Assembly (NCBI RefSeq): GCF_000974985.2
Contig: NZ_LAVA02000023.1
Location: 1 to 64,000 of the forward strand
Source of the DNA: Streptomyces mangrovisoli
GTDB lineage: Bacteria > Actinomycetota > Actinomycetes > Streptomycetales > Streptomycetaceae
Length of the DNA stretch: 64,000 nt
Reading direction: 5' to 3'
Program-made: the position numbers and the translations under genes
Notes under the pieces: generated by a model
What the model saw: only the letters and a program-made list of their open reading frames with translations
Databases searched by the model: none
What the model was told of the DNA's origin: nothing
In this document: in pieces, positions 1-7,367 of the stretch
Position numbering within the stretch: position 1 is the stretch's first letter
Layout: the number at the start of each line of letters is the position of its first letter

Positions 1-12
1 CCGCGGAGCGGA

Positions 13-1416
13 TCACGCCTCGGCGAGTTCCTTCGGGCTCCCGCCCTCACGCTGCTCGGGCACCCCCGCGTCCACGGCGCCCTCGGGCGACAGCGTGGTC
101 TCGTCGAACGGCAGTTCCCCGGCGAGCACCGCGCGGACGCGCTCCGTGTCGATCTCCTTGGTCCAGGTGCCGATCAGCACCGTGGCGACCGCGTTGCCCG
201 CGAAGTTGGTGAGGGCGCGCGCCTCGCTCATGAACCGGTCGATGCCGACGATCAGGCCGACCCCGTCGACCAGGGCGGGCTTGTGCGACTGGAGGCCGCC
301 GGCCAGGGTCGCGAGGCCGGCACCGCTGACGCCCGCCGCGCCCTTGGAGGCGAGCAGCAGGAACAGCAGCAGCGGGATCTGCTCGCCGATCGACATCGGC
401 GTGCCGAGGGCGTCGGCGATGTAGAGCGACGCCATGGTCATGTAGATCATGGTGCCGTCGAGGTTGAAGGAGTAGCCGGTCGGCACGGTGATGCCGACCA
501 CGGCCCGGCTGACCCCCAGGTGCTCCATCTTCGCGATCAGCCGGGGCAGCGCGGACTCCGAGGACGAGGTCGACAGGATCAGCAGGAACTCCCGGCCCAG
601 GTACCTCAGCAGCGCGAGGATGTTCAGCCCGGAGACGATCCGCAGCAGCGCCGCGAGCACGACGAACACGAACAGCACGCAGGTCGCGTAGAAGCCCAGC
701 ATCAGCACGGCGAGGCTCTTGAGCGCGTCCACGCCCGCCGAGCCCACCACCGCCGCGATGGCGCCGAAGGCACCGATCGGCGCGGCCCACATGACCATGG
801 CGAGGATGCGGAAGACCAGCCGCTGGATGTGCTCGACACCGCGCAGCACCGGCTGCCCGGCGGGCCCCATGGCCTGGAGCGCGAAACCGGCGAGCAGTGC
901 GACCAGCAGCGTCTGGAGCACCTGTCCCTCGGTGAACGCGGAGACGAGGGTGACCGGGATGATCGACAGCACGAAGTCCACCGGAGGCAGCGCGTCGGCC
1001 GAGACCTGGTCGTGGCCGGACGCCTTGATCGCGTCGGTGAGGTGCAGCCCGTCGCCGGGGTGCAGCACGTTGCCGACCACCAGCCCGATGGCGAGCGCGA
1101 CGAGCGACATCACCAGGAAGTAGCCGAGGGCCATGCCGCCGACGGCGCCGACCTTGGCGGCCTTCCGCACGGAGGCGATGCCCAGCACGATCGTGCAGAA
1201 GATGATCGGGGAGATCATCATCTTGATCAGGTTCACGAACCCGGTGCCCAGGGGCTTGAGCTCCACCGCCGCGTCGGGCCAGATCAGCCCCACGGCGATG
1301 CCGAGCGCCACGGCGGCGATCACCGCGAGGTAGAGGTAGTGGGTGCGGTCCCGCTTCGGGGCGGGAGCGGCGGATGGGTCGGGTACGGCGGGTGCGGGGA
1401 CGGGGGTGCTGGACAC
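13..1416 (-). CDS. dctA: C4-dicarboxylate:cation symporter DctA
   Basis: A 467-residue member of the DAACS (dicarboxylate/amino acid:cation symporter) family, which takes up succinate, fumarate and malate across the cell membrane. About eight hydrophobic segments begin near residue 27. The family signature is visible in the C-terminal half: a serine-rich reentrant loop (STSSSESALPRL, about residue 283) and NLDGTMIYM (about residue 318). The GTG start at 1416 is supported by an AAGGAGGG ribosome binding site. It is divergent from a CitA/DcuS-type sensor kinase and its response regulator, the usual arrangement for a dicarboxylate-responsive transporter. The tail is Glu/Pro-rich and unremarkable. 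The exact substrate is inferred from family and context. Confidence 0.93.
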   Translation of the reverse strand: MSSTPVPAPAVPDPSAAPAPKRDRTHYLYLAVIAAVALGIAVGLIWPDAAVELKPLGTGFVNLIKMMISPIIFCTIVLGIASVRKAAKVGAVGGMALGYFLVMSLVALAIGLVVGNVLHPGDGLHLTDAIKASGHDQVSADALPPVDFVLSIIPVTLVSAFTEGQVLQTLLVALLAGFALQAMGPAGQPVLRGVEHIQRLVFRILAMVMWAAPIGAFGAIAAVVGSAGVDALKSLAVLMLGFYATCVLFVFVVLAALLRIVSGLNILALLRYLGREFLLILSTSSSESALPRLIAKMEHLGVSRAVVGITVPTGYSFNLDGTMIYMTMASLYIADALGTPMSIGEQIPLLLFLLLASKGAAGVSGAGLATLAGGLQSHKPALVDGVGLIVGIDRFMSEARALTNFAGNAVATVLIGTWTKEIDTERVRAVLAGELPFDETTLSPEGAVDAGVPEQREGGSPKELAEA

Positions 1417-1473
1417 GACTGCCCTCCTTGACGTCTTCGTCGGTAGACCGGCGTGCGGCTCACGTCCGGGGGT

Positions 1474-1561
1474 GATCGGGGATCGGTCGAAGGCGGATCG
1501 GGGATCGACCGGGGCGCGATCGGACCCCGACCGGAGCTCGATCGGGGAATGCCGTGACTAT
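1474..1561. repeat. Four 22-bp phased direct repeats in the dctA / sensor kinase divergent promoter
   Basis: GATCGG recurs at 1474, 1496, 1518 and 1540, an exact 22-bp period (two helical turns). The first, second and fourth copies read GATCGGGGA; the third reads GATCGGACC. The array lies wholly between the divergent starts at 1416 and 1653. Phased direct repeats like this are typical binding platforms for a response regulator, so the regulator encoded at 3302-3997 is the obvious candidate. That link is inference. Confidence 0.6.
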
Positions 1562-1652
1562 CTCCCTGCCTGTGACGGCGGTCACCCTTGCGTTCATTGA
1601 GTTCACGCCCGGCCCCTGGGGCGCCGCCCGGCGCGGCGGGCACACTGGCGGG

Positions 1653-3305
1653 ATGCGCCTCCGGATACCCCGGCCCCGCTCGCTGGCGGGCCAGCTGTTC
1701 GCCGTGCAGGCCGTGCTGATCGCGGTCGTCGTGGCCGGGTACGCCCTGTTCACCTACGTCAGCGACCGGCACCAGGCCGAGGACGCGGCCCGGCGCCAGG
1801 TCCTCGCGGTGGCCGGCTCGGTCGCCGACGCGCCCTCGGTGCGCACGGCGATCGGCACCGACGACCCCTCCGCCCGCCTCCAGCCGTACGCGCTGCGGGT
1901 CACCGCCGACACCGGCGTGGACTTCATCACGATCATGGATCCGCGGGGTATCCGCTGGACCCACCCGCACCCGGACGAGATCGGCCGGAAGTTCCTCGGC
2001 CACATCGCCGAGGCCCGGCGCGGCACATCGTTCACCGAGACCTACACCGGCACGCTGGGCGCCTCGGTGCGCGCGGTGGTCCCGGTGGAGGACGACGGGA
2101 AGGTCGTCGGCCTGGTGAGCGCGGGCATCCGTGTCGAGGCGATCAGCGAGCGGGTGGAGGGCCAGGTCACGGCCCTGGTGGGGTGGGCCGCCGGGGCCCT
2201 GGCGCTGGGCGCGGTCGGCAGTTACGTCGTCAACGCGCGGCTGCGCCGGCACACGCACGGCATGAACGCCACGGAGCTGAGCCGGATGCACGACTACCAC
2301 CAGGCCGCGCTGCACGCCGTGCGGGAGGGGCTGCTCATGCTGGACGGGCGGTTCCGGGTGGCGCTGATCAACGACGGCGGACGCGAACTCCTCGGCGTGG
2401 CCGGTGACGTGGTGGGCCGGCCGGTCGCGGACCTCGGCCTGCCGGCGTCCTTGACGGGGGCGCTGCTGGCGTCGGAGCCCCGGGTGGACGAGGTGCATCC
2501 GACGGCCGACCGGGTGCTGGTGGTGAACACCTCCCCGGTGTCCGGGGGCGAGCGCCGGGGCACCGTGGTGACCCTGCGCGATGTCACCGAACTCCAGTCC
2601 TTGATGGGTGAGTTGGACTCCGAGCGGGGCTTCGTCCAGGCGCTGCGGTCGCAGGCGCACGAGGCGGCGAACCGGCTGCACACGGTGGTCTCGCTGATCG
2701 AACTGGGGCGCGCCGAGGAGGCCGTGGAGTTCGCGACGGCCGAACTGGAGCTGGCGCAGGCCCTGACGGACCAGGTGGTGGCGGCGGTGAGCGAGCCCGT
2801 GCTCGCGGCGCTGCTGCTGGGCAAGACCGCCCAGGCGAACGAGCGGGGCGTGGAGCTGGTGGTGTCGGCCGACGGCCGCGTGGACGACGGCCTGCTCCCC
2901 GCGGGCCTGCCGGCCCGGGACCTGGTGACCGTCCTCGGCAACCTGATCGACAACGCGGTGGACGCGGCACAGGGCAGCACCGGGGCGCGGGTGACCGTGA
3001 CGGCGTGCACCCGGCGGGCACCGGGCGAGCGGGGCGAGCTGGTCCTGCGGGTCGCCGACACGGGCGGCGGGGTGGATCCGGCCCAGGCCGACCTGCTCTT
3101 CCGGCGGGGGTACTCGACGAAACCGGCCGGCCCCGGCGGGCGGGGCCTCGGCCTCGCGCTGGTACGGCAGGCGGTCCTGCGTCACCAGGGCACACTGACC
3201 GTCGGCGAGAGCGACGGCGGCCGGGGCGCGGTGTTCGAGGTGCGCCTGCCGCTGGGGGAGCCCGCGCGGGCTCCGCGAGACGCCGTCACCGGAGGTGTCG
3301 TATGA
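1653..3305 (+). CDS. CitA/DcuS-type sensor histidine kinase
   Basis: 550 residues if it starts at the ATG at 1653; an in-frame start at 1554 would add a non-hydrophobic tail that runs through the repeat-bearing promoter. Domain order: transmembrane helix about 12-32; extracytoplasmic sensor domain about 33-165; second helix about 173-193; PAS domain about 205-320 (HAVREGLLMLDG); a phosphoacceptor helix with QAHEAANRLHT typical of the CitA/DcuS kinases; and a HATPase domain with a late GRGLGLALVRQ motif. Such kinases sense external di- or tricarboxylates. Its stop overlaps the response regulator start (ATGA), so the two are translationally coupled. The divergent neighbour dctA points to C4-dicarboxylates as the signal. 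Confidence 0.9.
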   Translation: MRLRIPRPRSLAGQLFAVQAVLIAVVVAGYALFTYVSDRHQAEDAARRQVLAVAGSVADAPSVRTAIGTDDPSARLQPYALRVTADTGVDFITIMDPRGIRWTHPHPDEIGRKFLGHIAEARRGTSFTETYTGTLGASVRAVVPVEDDGKVVGLVSAGIRVEAISERVEGQVTALVGWAAGALALGAVGSYVVNARLRRHTHGMNATELSRMHDYHQAALHAVREGLLMLDGRFRVALINDGGRELLGVAGDVVGRPVADLGLPASLTGALLASEPRVDEVHPTADRVLVVNTSPVSGGERRGTVVTLRDVTELQSLMGELDSERGFVQALRSQAHEAANRLHTVVSLIELGRAEEAVEFATAELELAQALTDQVVAAVSEPVLAALLLGKTAQANERGVELVVSADGRVDDGLLPAGLPARDLVTVLGNLIDNAVDAAQGSTGARVTVTACTRRAPGERGELVLRVADTGGGVDPAQADLLFRRGYSTKPAGPGGRGLGLALVRQAVLRHQGTLTVGESDGGRGAVFEVRLPLGEPARAPRDAVTGGVV

Positions 3306-3997
3306 CCGAGCCCGAGGCGGGGCCCATCCGCGTGCTGATCGTGGAGGACGACCCGGTCGCGGCGGACGCGCACGCGCTGTACGTCGGACGGGTGCCGGGG
3401 TTCGTCGCCGTCGGCACCGTGCACACGGGCGCGGAGGCGTGGCGCGCGCTCGACCGCACCGCCGTCGACCTGCTGCTGCTCGACCTGCATCTGCCGGACG
3501 GGCACGGTCTCCAACTGGCGCGGTCGCTGCGGGCGTCCGGGTACCACGCGGACGTCATAGCGGTGACGTCGGCGCGGGACCTCGCGGTGGTGCGGGAGGG
3601 GGTGTCGCTGGGCGTCGTGCAGTACGTGCTGAAGCCGTTCACCTTCGCCACGCTGCGGGACCGCCTGGTGCGCTACGCGGAGTTCCGCGCGGCGGCGGGC
3701 GAGGCGGGCGGCCAGGACGAGGTGGACCGCGCCCTGGCGGCGCTGCGCGCGCCGGGTCCGGCCGCCCTGCCCAAGGGCCTGAGCGCGCCCACCCTCCAGC
3801 GGGTCACCGGGGCCCTGCGCGAGTCCGTGGACGGCCTGACCGCGACGGCCCTCGCGGAGACCACCGGCGTCTCACGCATCACGGCCCGCCGCTATCTGGA
3901 ACACCTGGTCGAAACGGGCCGCGCGGCCCGCAGCCCGCTGTACGGCCAGGTGGGACGACCGGAGCTGGTGTACCGGTGGGTGAGGGGGGCGCGTTAG
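3302..3997 (+). CDS. CitB/DcuR-type response regulator
   Basis: 231 residues. The receiver domain (about 10-125) has the acidic pair VEDD near the start, the phosphoacceptor Asp in LLLLDLHLPDG, and the conserved Lys in VLKPF. The C-terminal part (about 160-228) carries a helix-turn-helix (ATALAETTGVSRITARRYLE) followed by GQVGRPELVYRW, the layout of DcuR/CitB regulators. It overlaps the kinase stop by four bases. It probably activates dctA, with the 22-bp repeat array at 1474-1561 as a plausible target. Its stop codon overlaps the stop of the convergent membrane protein gene. Confidence 0.92.
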   Translation: MTEPEAGPIRVLIVEDDPVAADAHALYVGRVPGFVAVGTVHTGAEAWRALDRTAVDLLLLDLHLPDGHGLQLARSLRASGYHADVIAVTSARDLAVVREGVSLGVVQYVLKPFTFATLRDRLVRYAEFRAAAGEAGGQDEVDRALAALRAPGPAALPKGLSAPTLQRVTGALRESVDGLTATALAETTGVSRITARRYLEHLVETGRAARSPLYGQVGRPELVYRWVRGAR

Positions 3998-4767
3998 GGA
4001 GCGGGTGCGGTGGACCCGGTCGGCCCGGCGCTCCCGCCGGACCCGGCAGTGGACCCGGTCGGCCCGGCGGCTCCGCCCGCTCCGGCGGTCCCGGTCACGG
4101 TGGTCCCGGCCGCCGTGGTCCGCGTCGCGGTGGTCCCGGCCGCCGTGGTCCCCGTCGCGGTGGTCCCGGCCGCCATGGTCCCCGTCGCCCTGCCGGCCCC
4201 CGCGGCAGCGGTCGCCGCCGTGGTGGACCCGGGTGGGCCCAGCGGCAGCGCGTACCTCACCACGAGCACCGCCAGGCCCGTGACCGCCAGGGCCTCGATC
4301 GCCGACAGGGCGAGCAGGCCGCCGGCGGCGTCGCCGCTCGACCAGTACACGGCGAGCGCGCTGAGCGGCAGCACGCAGAAGGCGAGCAGGTCGACCGCGC
4401 ACTGGATCGCCTTGCGCGAGCGGCGTCCGCGGTCCGAGCGGTGGGCCGTCTCCCACGCGAACACCGCCTCCGCGTCGGCCAGTCGGGCCAGCCGGGGGCT
4501 CAACTCGTCGCGCACGTAACGGCCGATCGCCGTGATCTTCTCGTCGTTGACCAGGTACGTCCACCCGAGCACGACACACACCGGCGCCAGCGCCAGCAGC
4601 ATCGACGCCCGCCCCGTCTGCGCGGCCGCCGCGACGACGGCGGCGACCACCGTGAGGGTGACGTAGAGCAGATTGTCCCGGAACCCGATCCGCGCCTTCT
4701 GCTCGTCCTTGATGCTCTGGTACTCGGCGAGCAGCAACTCCCCCGCCGTCACACCCCGTTCCGGCAT
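3994..4767 (-). CDS. Membrane protein with a repetitive Thr/Ala/Gly-rich tail
   Basis: 257 residues from the ATG at 4767 (MPERGVTAGELL). I do not recognise a named family. The N-terminal 30 residues are polar, followed by about four hydrophobic segments (roughly 31-49, 54-72, 117-136 and 143-165) around a charged loop (NDEKITAIGRYVRDEL). From about residue 185 it becomes a low-complexity Thr/Ala/Gly/Pro tail built on a decapeptide repeat that matches the 30-bp DNA repeat at 4100-4189. The tail is probably disordered and its repeat number may vary between strains. The stop overlaps the convergent response regulator stop. An upstream in-frame start at 5082 lacks plausible protein character. Confidence 0.75.
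   Translation of the reverse strand: MPERGVTAGELLLAEYQSIKDEQKARIGFRDNLLYVTLTVVAAVVAAAAQTGRASMLLALAPVCVVLGWTYLVNDEKITAIGRYVRDELSPRLARLADAEAVFAWETAHRSDRGRRSRKAIQCAVDLLAFCVLPLSALAVYWSSGDAAGGLLALSAIEALAVTGLAVLVVRYALPLGPPGSTTAATAAAGAGRATGTMAAGTTATGTTAAGTTATRTTAAGTTVTGTAGAGGAAGPTGSTAGSGGSAGPTGSTAPAP
4100..4189. repeat. 30-bp tandem repeat, three copies, inside a membrane protein gene
   Basis: Units at 4100-4129, 4130-4159 and 4160-4189 differ by one or two bases each. The period is a multiple of three, so the reading frame is kept and a Thr/Ala/Gly decapeptide is repeated. Such arrays can change copy number by slippage. Confidence 0.85.
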
Positions 4768-5258
4768 TCCGCCCCCCTCGCGCGATCCGTCCGCCAAGGG
4801 TCCCCTCCGGGCCGCCCGCAGACAACTCCCGCTTCCGGTACGGCAGATGCGCGCCGCAGCGTGCGCCCGGCCCGGGGTCGCGCGCGGCGGGGGCCGGATC
4901 GCGCCGCCGTGGAGAGCGATCCGGCCAGCGATACAGGGCACCCGACCGGGCGCGCACGACCGGCGCGCACGCCCGCACGAGAGGCTCACGCGCTGCCCGA
5001 CCGGCGGTTTCCGCCCGCGCCGGACATCGCGTGTCGCGCGGTCCGGGAGGCCGCGCATATGCCACCTCACCTTGCCGTTCACCGGCGGCGGACCGGCACC
5101 GGCAGCCCCGCCGAACCCGTGCGCGCACTCCCCCGGCGACGACGGGAGGACACCTCCGTCACCCGCCCTACCGGCCCGTAGCCGTACATTCCTACGATCC
5201 GTGATCCTGGCCGAACAGACCGTAGTCGTCGCAGCCCGGGGCGCCTACGTTGTGGGTC
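4768..5258. other. Intergenic region, no gene seen
   Basis: A 491-bp divergent gap. Open frames here have no protein-like composition. The one clear structure is an 11-bp perfect inverted repeat, GGCCGGATCGC at 4892-4902 and GCGATCCGGCC at 4916-4926, with a 13-nt loop. It could be an operator or a 5' leader hairpin of the minus-strand membrane protein gene. A TACGTT hexamer at 5246-5251 lies seven bases before the GTG of the next gene and may be its -10 box. Confidence 0.5.
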
Positions 5259-5975
5259 GTGCGCCGACCGCCAGCCCCGCCCAACAGGCCCGTGCCCGCC
5301 CCGCCGCCGTTCGATCCGACCGCCGCCCGCAGGCTCCGGGCCGGCCTCGGCATGGGGCCCGAGCACGTCGCCTACGGAATGCGGGCCTCCTACGGGCTCT
5401 TCCATGTCACACCGGAACACGTCATCGCCTGGGAGCGCGGGGTCGCCGCCCCGAGCACCCCCGAACTGAAGGCTCTGGCCGGGGTGTTGTGGTGCTCCCC
5501 GGGTGAACTGATAGGCCGTCCGCGCACCTTGCGCGAGCACCGCCTGGCACGCGGGTTCGCGCCCGAGGACGTCGCCCGCGCCGTCGGGCTCGAACCGCTC
5601 GCCTATCTGCGGATGGAGGAGGGCGGGGGATGGCACGGCACCGAGCGGCAGGCGGCCGCGCTCGCCGGTCTGCTCGATCTCTCGCTCGCCGACCTGGTCA
5701 CCGTGACCGGGCGCGAGCCCCGGCTCGCCGAGCTGCTGCGCGGCGCGGTGACCACCCGCTGGCAGGCGTACACCCGGCCGCTGGCCAAGCTGCTGCCGCT
5801 GGACCGGCGGCTGCTGGAGGACGTGCTCCAGGAACTGCACCTCGACTACCAGGGGCGCATGACCGCGACCCTGAGCCGCGGCGGCGGGGGCGCGGGGGCC
5901 GGTGAGGGCGGCCGGGAATTCCTCGACCGGATCGTGCAGAACTTCTGGACGACGGTCGAGGCGTACTCCGTGTAG
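5259..5975 (+). CDS. Helix-turn-helix DNA-binding protein
   Basis: 238 residues from the GTG at 5259; a TTG three codons upstream is the alternative. Two XRE-like HTH units appear in tandem. The first is about 20-85 (GPEHVAYGMRASYGLF, with VIAWERGVAAPSTPELKALA). The second is about 90-145 (LREHRLARGFAPEDVARAVG, with YLRMEEGG). The C-terminal third is helical with no recognised domain. There is no convincing Shine-Dalgarno; TACGTT seven bases upstream suggests a leaderless transcript. It converges on pfkA across a hairpin terminator. I infer a transcription factor; targets are unknown. Confidence 0.8.
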   Translation: MRRPPAPPNRPVPAPPPFDPTAARRLRAGLGMGPEHVAYGMRASYGLFHVTPEHVIAWERGVAAPSTPELKALAGVLWCSPGELIGRPRTLREHRLARGFAPEDVARAVGLEPLAYLRMEEGGGWHGTERQAAALAGLLDLSLADLVTVTGREPRLAELLRGAVTTRWQAYTRPLAKLLPLDRRLLEDVLQELHLDYQGRMTATLSRGGGGAGAGEGGREFLDRIVQNFWTTVEAYSV

Positions 5976-6004
5976 GACCCGACGGACGGGAACCGCGGGA
6001 CAAG

Positions 6005-6038
6005 CCGCGGCCGGGACCCACTGGGGCCCCGGCCGCGG
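6005..6038. terminator. Bidirectional hairpin between HTH gene and pfkA
   Basis: CCGCGGCCGGG at 6005-6015 pairs with CCCGGCCGCGG at 6028-6038, an 11-bp perfect stem with a 12-nt loop. It sits between two convergent stop codons (5975 and 6070). There is no T-run, as is common for Streptomyces terminators. Confidence 0.65.
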
Positions 6039-6069
6039 AGAGCTGCTTCGGGAAGGCGGAGAACTCCTC

Positions 6070-7095
6070 CTAGAAGACCGACTCCGCCTCGTCCATCCGG
6101 TCCTTCGGCACCGTCTTCAGCTCCGTGACTGCCTCGGCGAGCGGCACCATCACGATGTCGGTGCCGCGCAGCGCGGTCATGTTGCCGAACTCGCCCCGGT
6201 GCGCGGCCTCCACCGCGTGCCAGCCGAAGCGGGTGGCGAGGACACGGTCGTAGGCCGTCGGCACACCGCCGCGCTGCACATGGCCGAGGATGACCGGCTT
6301 GGCCTCCTTGCCCAGGCGCCGCTCCAGCTCGAAGGCGAGGGCGGTGCCGATGCCCTGGAAGCGCTCGTGGCCGTACTGGTCGATCGCGCCGTGGCCGTAG
6401 TCCATCGTGCCCTCGGCGGGGTGGGCGCCCTCGGCGACGCAGACCACCGCGAACTTCTTGCCGCGCGCGAAACGCGCCTCGACCATCTTGACCAGGTCGG
6501 CCGGGTCGAACGGGCGCTCGGGCAGGCAGATGCCGTGCGCGCCGGCCGCCATGCCGGACTCCAGGGCGATCCAGCCCGCGTGCCGGCCCATGACCTCGAC
6601 GACCATGACCCGCTGGTGCGACTCGGCGGTGGTCTTCAGCCGGTCCATCGCCTCGGTGGCCACGCCCACGGCGGTGTCGAAGCCGAAGGTGCGGTCGGTG
6701 GAGGAGATGTCGTTGTCGATGGTCTTGGGGACCCCGACCACGGGCAGGCCCGCGTCGTACAGCATCCGGGCCGCGGTCAGCGTGCCCTCGCCGCCGATCG
6801 GGATCAGCGCGTCGATGCCGAAGTCGCGGACGATGTCCGAGGCGTTCTCGCACGCCTCCCGCAGCCGGTCGCGCTCCAGTCGTGACGAGCCGAGAATGGT
6901 GCCGCCGCGGGCCAGGATGCCGCTGACGGCGTTGAGGTCGAGGCTGCGGTAGTGGCCGTCGAGCAGACCGGCGTAACCGTCCTCGAAACCGATGACCTCG
7001 TCGCCGTAGTTGTCTACCGCTCGGTGCACGACCGACCGGATCACGGCGTTGAGGCCGGGGCAGTCGCCCCCTGCGGTGAGAACTCCGATACGCAT
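6070..7095 (-). CDS. pfkA: 6-phosphofructokinase
   Basis: 341 residues. It phosphorylates fructose 6-phosphate to fructose 1,6-bisphosphate in glycolysis. The N-terminal nucleotide loop GGDCPGLNAVIR starts at residue 9. GGEGT at 101-105 keeps Gly104, associated with ATP use, while PKTIDND at 123-129 has Lys124, which is usual in PPi-dependent enzymes. This mixture is known for the ATP-dependent group III enzymes of Streptomyces, so ATP is the likely donor. The ATG at 7095 has GGAG about ten bases upstream. It is divergent from pta-ackA. It corresponds to PfkA2 of S. coelicolor by position and length (from memory). Confidence 0.95.
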   Translation of the reverse strand: MRIGVLTAGGDCPGLNAVIRSVVHRAVDNYGDEVIGFEDGYAGLLDGHYRSLDLNAVSGILARGGTILGSSRLERDRLREACENASDIVRDFGIDALIPIGGEGTLTAARMLYDAGLPVVGVPKTIDNDISSTDRTFGFDTAVGVATEAMDRLKTTAESHQRVMVVEVMGRHAGWIALESGMAAGAHGICLPERPFDPADLVKMVEARFARGKKFAVVCVAEGAHPAEGTMDYGHGAIDQYGHERFQGIGTALAFELERRLGKEAKPVILGHVQRGGVPTAYDRVLATRFGWHAVEAAHRGEFGNMTALRGTDIVMVPLAEAVTELKTVPKDRMDEAESVF

Positions 7096-7367
7096 CGTGC
7101 TGTGTCTCCTGCTCGCTTTTGGTGCCGGTGAGCCAGATCCGATTCTTTCACGTCCCCCGCCGACGTGGCGCGGCCATCCATCCCGGGCGCCAGGGACCTC
7201 CGCCCCGGCCCCGGCGGGCCCGAGGTCCCCTCCTCCGAGGGCGCCCGGCCAGGCCCGGCGGGACACTCGCTGGCGGGCGCCTTAACCAGCGCCGGGGGTA
7301 TTGTCAAGAGGGTTCCCGCTCACCTCGGTGGGCGATTTTCGCGCCCGAGACGAAACGGAGAACAGGC

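Noticed and set aside
283..1431. Plus-strand open frame opposite dctA
   Set aside because: Gln/His/Arg-rich composition typical of the complement of a GC-rich gene; the minus strand encodes an obvious DctA.
4673..5506. Plus-strand open frame in the 4.8-5.3 kb gap
   Set aside because: Arg/Pro/Ala-rich, overlaps two real genes at its ends, and lacks a ribosome binding site or recognisable domain.
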